Part shown: piece after piece, positions 57,372-64,000 of the stretch
Layout: each line of letters begins with the position of its first letter
Position numbering within the stretch: the stretch's first letter is position 1
Assembly: GCA_016705245.1 (NCBI GenBank)
Contig: JADIYM010000019.1
Coordinates: forward strand, 22,113 to 86,112
Reading direction: 5' to 3'
DNA from: Blastocatellia bacterium
GTDB lineage: Bacteria > Acidobacteriota > Blastocatellia > UBA7656 > JADIYM01
DNA: 64,000 nt
Position numbers and translations under genes: made by a program
The notes under the pieces: model-generated
Seen by the model: only the letters and a program-made list of their open reading frames with translations
What the model was told of the DNA's origin: nothing
Databases searched by the model: none

Positions 57372-58634
57372 ATGACCGTCGCTGAAATTGCCGAGAATGT
57401 CCGCATCGCCCTCGACACCCTTTGGGCGAATCCGCTGCGCTCATTTTTGACCGTACTCGGCATCGTCATCGGGACGACAACGGTCATCGTGATCTCGGCT
57501 TTCGTTTCGGGCATCGACACGACGGTCCAGAAGGAGATCGAGTCATTCGGCACGCGATCGCTCTACATCTACAAGTTCGACGGCGCCTTCAACATCAATC
57601 CGAGCCGCGAGGAACGGATGCGCAAGCCGATCTCTTACGAAGACGCCATGGCGATCGCGGAGCACGTCGCCTCGGTCGAACGCGTCGCGGTTTTCGTGTC
57701 TCCGGTGGACTTCACATCAGGCCCGTTTCAGGAGCGGCCGACGGTTCGGTACCGCGACATCGAGATGAACAATGGGACGGTGACAGGAGTCACCGACGAA
57801 TACTTCAACATGGGAGTCGTTCGCATAGCCGAGGGCCGCGCGCCGACGCCGTCGGAGGAAACGCGGCGTGCCCAGGTGGCAGTCATCGGCATCGACGTCG
57901 CAAACACCCTCATGCCGAACGTCGACGCCGTCGGCAAGAACATCCTCATCAAGGGACAGCCGTTCGAAGTCATCGGCGTTCTCCAGAGGCGCGAGACGTT
58001 CCTCGTTTCGTCCGACGATCCGAACAACGAAAACAAGAGCGTCTACATTCCATACTCGACGATCAGGAAGTTCTATCCCCAATTCGACGACAATTTCGTA
58101 ATGGCGCAAGCCCTCCCCGGGCGCGTCTCGGATGCGTTCGAGGAGATCCGCGGACTGCTTCGGCAGCGGCGCGGCGTCGGTTACAACGAACCGGACAATT
58201 TCGCGGTCACGACGTCGGATCGGATTCTGGAGCAGTTCGACCAGATCGTTGGCGGTGTATTCGCGCTCATGGTCGCGATCAGCAGTGTCGGTTTGCTCGT
58301 CGGCGGCATCGGCGTGATGAACATCATGCTCGTGTCGGTGCGCGAACGGACGAAGGAGATCGGTGTCCGCAAGGCGATAGGTGCAAAGAAGGCTGATATC
58401 GTGTGGCAGTTCCTCGTCGAGGCAATGACGCTGACTGCGTTCGGCGGTCTGCTCGGCGTGGCGAGCGGTTGGCTGCTGGCATTGTTGATCAGGATGATCC
58501 TGCCGAGTTACGTGCCGCTCTGGGCTCCGATCGCGGGGCTCACGGCATCGCTGCTGATCGGATTGATTTTCGGAATGTGGCCGGCGGTGAAGGCGGCGAA
58601 TCTCGACCCGATCGACGCTTTACGATACGAGTAG
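57372..58634 (+). CDS. ABC transporter permease, MacB/FtsX type (second of pair)
   Basis: 420 residues. Same architecture as its neighbour: NPLRSFLTVLGIVIGTTTVI, MacB_PCD domain (FGTRSLYIYKFDGAFNINPS, VTGVTDEYFNMGVVRIAEGR, AVGKNILIKGQPFEVIGVLQ) and FtsX domain (GLLVGGIGVMNIMLVSVRER, TKEIGVRKAIGAKKADIVWQ). The two share FGTxxL and C-terminal DPIxALRxE endings, so they are paralogues and probably form a heterodimer. The MacB-type ATPase must be encoded elsewhere. Confidence 0.92.
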   Translation: MTVAEIAENVRIALDTLWANPLRSFLTVLGIVIGTTTVIVISAFVSGIDTTVQKEIESFGTRSLYIYKFDGAFNINPSREERMRKPISYEDAMAIAEHVASVERVAVFVSPVDFTSGPFQERPTVRYRDIEMNNGTVTGVTDEYFNMGVVRIAEGRAPTPSEETRRAQVAVIGIDVANTLMPNVDAVGKNILIKGQPFEVIGVLQRRETFLVSSDDPNNENKSVYIPYSTIRKFYPQFDDNFVMAQALPGRVSDAFEEIRGLLRQRRGVGYNEPDNFAVTTSDRILEQFDQIVGGVFALMVAISSVGLLVGGIGVMNIMLVSVRERTKEIGVRKAIGAKKADIVWQFLVEAMTLTAFGGLLGVASGWLLALLIRMILPSYVPLWAPIAGLTASLLIGLIFGMWPAVKAANLDPIDALRYE

Positions 58635-58642
58635 GAGTTCCG

Positions 58643-58739
58643 CTCCGCGACTCGGTGACTCCGTGCCTCTGTGTGCGCAGCTCTTCCGTTGAAGAAAAGA
58701 GCTGCGCACACAGAGGCACGGAGCCTCGGAGTCACGGAG
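58643..58739. repeat. Hairpin repeat, CTCTGTG/CTCCGTG family, copy 3
   Basis: Left arm 58643-58685 ends in CTCCGTGCCTCTGTGTGCGC AGCTCTT; right arm 58697-58739 begins AAGAGCT GCGCACACAGAGGCACGGAG. The inner 27 bp are perfectly paired around an 11-base loop. Lies between the convergent second permease and Yip1 genes. Confidence 0.9.
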
Positions 58740-58753
58740 CAACGATTGAGCTG

Positions 58754-59613
58754 CTACTTCGAGAACATCGCGGCCAGCACGACCGAGAGCAGCATCATGA
58801 GCACGTAAGGTCCGACGACTATTACGGCTGCAGATCCCGGCTTCATCTTCTTCACGCAGACCGTCGAGAGCCCGATCACTGCGAGCACGAGAAACCAGAT
58901 CGAGAAGACGTCGAACCAGCTCAGCATCGAGAAAAGCACCGGGTTCGTCTTTGCCGATAAGAACGCCGCGGGACTCGCCTGGACCAGGCCGCCTCCCTGC
59001 AGATATCCGACCGGATCCACACTGTCGGGCGACTTCACGAACGACAGGACGATCTGCAGAAACCATTTGATCGTCTGGGGGATGCTGTAGGCATAGGCCA
59101 CGACCGAGATGCACCTGAAATACGTCGTCCGACCCTGGAAGAGCGGGGCGAGCACTCGATAGAGGCTTCCGATGACGAAGATCGAAACCAGGATGAGGAC
59201 GCCAGCGGTCACGGGCGCGACCTTGTACATGAACCTGGTGACGCCTTCCTGGATCTCGACGCCCTGCTTCTCCTGCTCCGTGAGGTCCTTGCGCGTCTTG
59301 CCCTGTTGCTCGAGTCCGACATCCACGACCGCAGCTGCCATTACCTCGGGCGTGAGGTTGAACCTCCACTGCGCGACGTAGCCCGCAACGCTCGCAACGA
59401 TTACGAAAAGCAGAATCGGCACGATCCAGTCGCGCGGCGACCGTCGAACGTCCGTGAACATCTCTCCGGGCGAAAAGACCGCGTTGACGAGACGCGAAAT
59501 CGGGTTCATCTGCGCGGGTTCGGTCAGTATTTCGCGGGTAGTCGGCTCGGCAGCGGGGTTGGCTGCGCAGCTCCGTGATCAGGGCTCTGGCCTGGCGGCG
59601 AATCCTGGGACAT
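58754..59613 (-). CDS. Yip1-domain membrane protein, one apparent frameshift at the N-terminus
   Basis: The conserved body starts MNPISRLVNAVFSPGEMFTD (59509) with five helices (IVPILLFVIVASVAGYVAQW, APVTAGVLILVSIFVIGSLY, VVAYAYSIPQTIKWFLQIVL, VFSIWFLVLAVIGLSTVCVK, GPYVLMMLLSVVLAAMF). The better start is ATG 59613, preceded by GAGAGGTGA: MSQDSPPGQSPDHGAAQPTP is the proline-rich leader usual in bacterial Yip1 proteins. One extra A at the AAA near 59530-59532 joins PSRLPAK to ILTEPAQMNPISRL, about 286 residues. Yip1 proteins are integral membrane proteins of unclear function in bacteria. Confidence 0.8.
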
Positions 59614-59707
59614 CGCGTCACCTCTCATTCGTTCGGCGTGAAGAATTTGGAATGTGGGCGGAACGCCGGTCCTTACGACGGTTTCGGTTGGGGGGTTCGG
59701 GGAAACT

Positions 59708-60678
59708 TCAGGCGCCGATAGCCCTCTCCACAACGTGGCATGCCACCCGATGATTCGGCGCGACCTCGACGAGTTGCGGCTCCACATCTGCGCAATGCGG
59801 CTCGGCGACGGGCATCGCGTCCGAAACCGGCAACCTGACGGCGGATTGAGCGGCGTCGGAACGTCACCGGTCAGAACGATCCGGTCCCGGTGCTCGTCCG
59901 GATCAGGGTTCGGGATCGCCGACAGCAGCGCCTTCGTGTACGGGTGTTGCGGATTCGCGTAGAGACTCATCGCCGGCGCGATCTCGACCATCCGTCCGAG
60001 ATACATGACGCCGACCTGCGACGAGATGTGCTCGACGACGGCGAGGCCGTGTGAAATGAAGAGGTACGTCAGCCCGTATTCGCGCTGCAGGTCCTGCAGG
60101 AGGTTCACGATCTGCGCCTGCACAGAAACGTCGAGTGCCGAGACCGGTTCGTCGGCGACGATGAGCTTCGGCTTGAGCGCGAGGGCTCGCGCAATGCCGA
60201 TCCGCTGGCGCTGTCCGCCCGAGAACTCGTGCGGATAACGCTCTCCAGAATCCGAGGCGAGTCCAACCTCATCGAGGAGTTCGCGGACGCGGGCACGGCG
60301 CTCCGGCCTCGCTCCGATGCCGTGAATGACGAGCGGTTCCTCGATGATGTCGCGAACGCGCATTCGCGGATTGAGCGACGCAAAAGGATCCTGAAAGATG
60401 ATCTGCATGTCGCGTCGTCGCCGACGGAGTGCCTCGCGACCGAGTACGACGAGATCTTCGCCCTCGAAGAGAACCGCACCCGCAGTCGGTTCGACGAGCC
60501 GAAGGACGCAACGCCCGACAGTAGTCTTTCCGCAGCCCGACTCGCCGACGAGACCGAACGTCTCTCCGGCATCGATCGAAAAGCTCACGTCGTCGACGGC
60601 GCGCACCGTGCCAGCGCCGGCGCCGAAGAGACCGTTGCCAACGGGAAAGTGCTTCGTCAGTCCGCGGACTTCAAGCAT
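59708..60678 (-). CDS. Peptide/nickel ABC transporter ATPase (OppF/DppF type), one apparent frameshift
   Basis: ABC ATPase with GESGCGKTTVGRC (Walker A), PHEFSGGQRQRIGIARALAL (signature), LIVADEPVSALDVSVQAQIV (Walker B), FISHGLAVVEHISSQVGVMY and the oligopeptide-type C-terminus NPPSGCRFRTRCP. After RCP the frame changes at a CCC run (59810-59812); one extra C gives VAEPHCADVEPQLVEVAPNH and RVACHVVERAIGA, then a stop at 59708, about 323 residues. As written it would run on to 59524 through the Yip1 leader. ATG overlaps the OppD-type gene by 8 bp. It energises peptide import with the OppD-type partner. Confidence 0.9.
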
Positions 60679-61678
60679 CGGCAGCCCCCTGGCGCTCGAG
60701 TCGTCGCGATTCGTAGAGCGTGCAACGGACCGCGTGATCTTCGGCCAGGCCGGTCAAGGTGACGGGGCCATCGGCGCAGACCGGGACCGCGTGCCCGCAC
60801 CGGGGACCGAACCTGCATCCATCCGGCAGGTCGTAGAGACTCGGGACCACGCCGTCGATCGTCTCGAGTCGTTCAGCGGCCGCGACCGACGCGTCACGTC
60901 GGAGTTTCGGCACGCTTCGGAGCAGGCCTTCGGTGTAAGGATGCTTCGGTGACTTGAAGATCTGGCGCGTCGTACCCTGCTCAACGATCTGCCCCGCGTA
61001 CATCACGGCGACCGAGTCGCAGACTTCCGCCACGACGCCGAGGTCGTGCGTGATGAGCAGCAAGCCGAGGCGCATTTCCTTCTGGAGGCGCGCGAGCAGC
61101 TCGAGGATCTGCGCCTGAATGGTCACGTCGAGCGCGGTGGTTGGCTCGTCCGCGATGAGCATCTTCGGCTCGCACGCAAGCGCCATTGCGATCATCGCGC
61201 GCTGCCGCATGCCTCCCGACATTTCGTGGGGATAGGCCTTCGCGCGACGCGCCGCATCCGGAATCGACACGAGGTCGAGCATCTCGATCGCCTTCGCCCA
61301 CGCCGTTTTCGCCGACGCGCCACGATGAATTCGAACCGACTCTGCGATCTGGTCCCCAATCGTGAAGACCGGGTTCAGGCTCGTCATCGGATCCTGAAAA
61401 ATCATCGCAATGTCGTTGCCGCGCAGCCGGCGCATCTCGTCCGACGAAAAGCCGAGAACGTCGTTTCCGTTGAAGCGTATTGAACCGCCGACGATCCTGC
61501 CCGGTGGAGCGACGAGTCGCATGATCGAAAGGCTCGTCACGGATTTTCCGCATCCGGACTCGCCTACGAGCCCGAACGTCTGCCCCTCGTCGACTGCAAA
61601 GCTGACGCCGTCGACCGCGCGGGCCGTGCCGCGCGGTGTGACGAAGTGCGTTGAAAGGTCGCGGACGTCGAGGAGCAT
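60671..61678 (-). CDS. Peptide/nickel ABC transporter ATPase (OppD/DppD type)
   Basis: 335 residues, intact. GESGCGKSVTSLSIMRLV (Walker A), PHEMSGGMRQRAMIAMALAC (signature), MLIADEPTTALDVTIQAQIL (Walker B), LLITHDLGVVAEVCDSVAVM (switch His) and the C-terminal DGCRFGPRCGHAVPVCADG cysteine motif of the oligo/dipeptide and nickel branch. Works as a heterodimer with the OppF-type protein encoded next. No permease or substrate-binding protein gene lies in the window, so the substrate is unknown. Confidence 0.95.
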   Translation of the reverse strand: MLLDVRDLSTHFVTPRGTARAVDGVSFAVDEGQTFGLVGESGCGKSVTSLSIMRLVAPPGRIVGGSIRFNGNDVLGFSSDEMRRLRGNDIAMIFQDPMTSLNPVFTIGDQIAESVRIHRGASAKTAWAKAIEMLDLVSIPDAARRAKAYPHEMSGGMRQRAMIAMALACEPKMLIADEPTTALDVTIQAQILELLARLQKEMRLGLLLITHDLGVVAEVCDSVAVMYAGQIVEQGTTRQIFKSPKHPYTEGLLRSVPKLRRDASVAAAERLETIDGVVPSLYDLPDGCRFGPRCGHAVPVCADGPVTLTGLAEDHAVRCTLYESRRLERQGAADA

Positions 61679-61716
61679 CGTCGGGCAGGTTCGCGTCGCC
61701 GGACGGGCGCGCGCGA

Positions 61717-63376
61717 TCAGATCTCCATGATCACCGGAATGATGACAGGACGACGCCCGGTCGCCTTCTGAATGTGGCGCTTGAGCGAGATTCGGATGCG
61801 GTCCTTCATGATCGCGCCATCGGTCCGTTCGTCGTGACCGGCAGCCTTGATAGTCGACTCGAGGACGCCCTTCATGTCCTTGAGCATCTGCTTGTCACTG
61901 TCGTCCATGAAGCCGACGGTGACGAGCTCGGGATCCGACTCCATCGCGCCGCTCGTCGGATTGAACGCCACGATGGGCATCACGAATCCGTCGTACGAGA
62001 GATTGCGCCGGTCGCGGACGACCATCTCGGCGACTTCCTCCATGCCCGTACTGTCGATGAACGTGCGGCCGACAAGGACCTTGGCGTGGACGCGGATGCT
62101 GTCCGCCTCGAGCGCGATCACGTCGCCGCTTTCGCACATAAGGACGTTGCGCGCGGCCACGAGGCCCGTGCCCACGATGAAGTCCTTGTGGCGGAAGAGC
62201 TGACGCGCCTCTCCGTGAATCGGGATATAGAACTTCGGCCGAATCGCCTCGGTGACGATCCGCAGGTCCTCCTGCTTCGGATGTCCCGAGACGTGCACTT
62301 TCGCCATCGACTGATCGATGACGGTTCCGCCTTTCTTGAAGATGTTCCCCATCATCCGCGAGATTCCGCGCTCGTTGCCCGGGATGATGCGGCCAGACAA
62401 CACGACGGTGTCACCCTTGTCGACGGCGCACTGCTTGTGTGCGTCGACCGCGATGCGGCCCATGGCCGATGCCGGCTCGCCCTGGCAGCCCGACGCGATC
62501 ACGACGAGCTCGTCGCCGTTGTACTTCTTGATGTCGTTAGGGCTGACCATCAGTCCATCGGGAATGTCGAGGAACCGAAGGCTGTCGCCGAGCTCGACGT
62601 TGCGCTGGATCGACCGGCCAAGCACCGCCACCTTGCGATGGAACTCGTAGGCCATGTCGAAGATGATCTGCAGCCGGTGGATCGACGAGCTGAAGCACGT
62701 CACGATGATCTTTGCCGCTCGCTTCCTCGAAGACGTCCTCGAAAGCGGGAATGACGGACTTCTCGGATCCCGTGCGTCCGGGCACCTCGGCATTCGTCGA
62801 ATCAGTGAAAAGTGCAAGAACGCCGCGGTCGCCGATCTCGCGGAACCGTGCCAGGTCGATCGCCGAGCCGCAGACCGGAGTCTCGTCCACCTTGAAATCG
62901 CCGGTGTGGATGATCGTCCCGACGGGTGTGGTCACGGCTAGCGCAACGCAGTCGACGAGCGAATGCGAGACTCGGACAGGCTCGATCGAGAACGGGCCGA
63001 TGGTGAACGGCTCGCGCGGCTTGATGACGTTGAGCTGCACCTTGCGGGCAAGGTCATGCTCGTGAAGGCGGCCTTCGACGAGGCCAAGCGTGAAACGCGT
63101 ACCATAGACGGGCACGTTCGCCGTCTTGAGGACGAACGGAAGGGCGCCGATGTGGTCTTCGTGTCCGTGTGTCAGGACGATGGCGCGCAGGAGGTGCTTG
63201 TTGTCGGCGATGAATGTCAGGTCCGGGATGACGAAGTCGACACCGGGGAGACCGTCCTCGGGAAACATCAACCCGCAATCGATCGCTATCATGTCGTCGC
63301 CGTAGCGAACGACCATCATGTTCATTCCAAATTCGCCAATCCCGCCAAGCGGAATTACCTCGAGTGTATTGCTCAC
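61717..63376 (-). CDS. rnj: Ribonuclease J, one apparent frameshift
   Basis: About 552 residues after correction. The GTG at 63376 (AGAGGAA upstream) gives SNTLEVIPLGGIGEFGMN, the usual beginning; the TTG at 63418 is less likely. Metallo-beta-lactamase core: LTHGHEDHIGALPF, VRVSHSLVDCVALAV, IHTGDFKVDETPV, LFTDSTNAEVPGRTGSEKSV. Near 62711 an AAA run is one base too long (GGCAAAGATC); removing one A restores ASGKIIVTCFSSSIHRLQ, followed by beta-CASP sequence (VVIASGCQGEPASAMGRIAV, VHVSGHPKQEDLRIVTEAIR, YIPIHGEARQL) and the C-terminal domain. RNase J is a 5'-3' exo/endoribonuclease in mRNA decay and rRNA maturation. Confidence 0.94.
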
Positions 63377-63785
63377 GTAGTTCTTCAGTTCCTCTGCTAA
63401 AAGTTGCGCTGTGCGCAAAGCCCATCACCTTAGCAGAGTTACGGGCAGTTGTCGCCCGCTTGCGATGGCACCGAGCGGGAATTTCGGATCACCGTTCCGA
63501 CATCCGCGCATCTGACGTCGACGCAGCGATTGGTTTTGACGAGACCGGCGCGATTGATTGTGGCGCGAGCTCGGAGGTCCTCATGAAGTCCGCTCCCATA
63601 CCTCCTTCCAGCGAGCGGACAAGCCGTGCAGCGATCGACACTAACAGTGATTTCGCGGGATTGGTCTCGCTCCGACCTCTTTGCCGACCTTGAGAACGCG
63701 ATTCTCGCCTCGCGCGTCGGATCGGAAGCGAATTGGAAGTCGATCGGAAGACATTCGGAAGTGGTGCCGTGATAGGAATTGATTC
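63377..63785. other. Divergent intergenic region
   Basis: 409 bases between RNase J (-) and the last secreted gene (+). No gene content recognised. Its right end holds the phased repeats at 63724-63761 and an AGGAA ribosome binding site just before the ATG at 63786. Confidence 0.5.
63724..63761 (+). promoter_or_regulatory. Four 11-bp-phased GGAAG direct repeats
   Basis: GGAAG occurs at 63724, 63735, 63746 and 63757, exactly 11 bases apart, each preceded by TC or TT (TCGGAAG, TTGGAAG, TCGGAAG, TCGGAAG). One helical turn of spacing puts all four on one face of the DNA, the arrangement used by OmpR/PhoB-type and SARP-type activators. The last copy ends 24 bases before the ATG of the secreted gene, so it would overlap the promoter or leader. 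Confidence 0.55.
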
Positions 63786-64000
63786 ATGAAGACCCAAAAC
63801 CTGTACGTTGCCGCGACACTTGCCATCCTGCTGGTCATCGGAGGAGGCACCTGGAGTCAATCGAGCGTCGCTTTTGCCCGACCGACGCCAGCCTCGGTCG
63901 AGTCTGCAGGAGCGTTGCCGCTGCGACTCCGAGACGAACCCGGGCCCGCAGGCGGCAGCAGGCGTCGCCGCGATCCGTTGAGCGACCACAGTGTCTCGAC
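63786..64000 (+). CDS. Exported protein, N-terminal fragment (runs off right edge)
   Basis: ATG 63786 with AGGAA about 8 bases upstream. The visible 71 codons have no stop: MKTQNLYVAATLAILLVIGG is a signal peptide with a cleavage region near AFARPTPAS, followed by a low-complexity, Arg/Gly/Pro-rich stretch (LPLRLRDEPGPAGGSRRRRD). The mature domain lies beyond the window, so function is unknown. The phased repeats upstream suggest specific regulation. Confidence 0.7.
   Translation, partial: MKTQNLYVAATLAILLVIGGGTWSQSSVAFARPTPASVESAGALPLRLRDEPGPAGGSRRRRDPLSDHSVS

Noticed and set aside
58620..59621. 333-codon minus-strand open frame overlapping Yip1
   Set aside because: Out of frame with the clear Yip1 membrane helices and Arg-rich; the MSQDSPP leader with its good ribosome binding site belongs to Yip1 in another frame.
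61651..62754. 367-codon plus-strand open frame
   Set aside because: Antisense to RNase J, which is unmistakable on the other strand; Asp/Arg/His-rich shadow.

Overview
The window looks like a piece of a GC-rich, diderm (LPS-making) bacterial chromosome, most plausibly Acidobacteriota. It carries lpxK, a Kdo transferase, kdsA, gmhA, a separate heptose-1-phosphate nucleotidyltransferase and a heptosyltransferase. It also carries RNase J, a DUF4350 protein, a DUF6677-like protein, a propeller-type hybrid histidine kinase and long antisense ORFs typical of about 60-65% GC. The phylum is an inference from gene content; there is no rRNA and no recognisable tRNA here to settle it. I see no phage, integrase, transposase or CRISPR array, so this is mainly housekeeping and envelope DNA with several non-coding hairpin repeats.

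Layout: 1-5.3 kb holds a large secreted protein running off the left edge, a DUF1611/DgcN-like protein and a wHTH regulator/membrane protein pair. 5.6-14 kb (+) holds a PLP aminotransferase, a CoA-binding protein, a DnaQ-like exonuclease, RecQ, a truncated thiolase, 3-hydroxyacyl-CoA dehydrogenase, a zinc-ribbon TPR protein and a YkgJ-like cysteine-rich protein. 14-17.7 kb (-) holds a secreted protein, a DedA/VTT protein, a SpoIID-like protein and a sigma-28-type factor. 18.3-21 kb (+) holds arsC, acr3, a small ORF and a KptA-like/NUDIX fusion. 21.5-24.5 kb (-) is efp-waaA-lpxK. 24.8-35.4 kb (+) holds two penicillin-binding proteins, a tail-anchored Ser/Thr kinase with a 22-residue repeat array, a phytase-like propeller, kdsA, a dead M1-like/TPR protein and DUF4350. 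35.5-39.4 kb (-) is a 1298-residue hybrid histidine kinase. 39.5-44.8 kb (+) is hrcA-grpE-dnaK-dnaJ. 45-48.6 kb (-) is a heptose/LPS operon. 48.9-50.5 kb (+) holds a PilZ protein and a GGDEF-PilZ protein. 50.6-55 kb (-) is uvrA-gmhA-deoxyhypusine-synthase-like. 56.1-58.6 kb (+) holds two MacB/FtsX-type permeases. 58.8-63.4 kb (-) holds Yip1, two Opp/Dpp ATPases and RNase J. A new secreted gene starts at 63786 and runs off the right edge.

Recurring artefact or biology: eight genes are split by single-base frameshifts (nine events). Almost all are explained by one base missing from a short homopolymer, which points to uncorrected sequencing error rather than gene decay. I annotate these as single composite genes. 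The thiolase truncation is different: about 100 residues of its C-terminal domain are absent in every frame.

Most promising leads: the KptA-like/NUDIX fusion; the kinase with eight threonine-containing repeats; four 11-bp-phased direct repeats directly upstream of the last secreted gene; a family of CTCCGTG/CTCTGTG hairpins at gene ends; and an unassigned, structured-looking 420-bp region beside lpxK.
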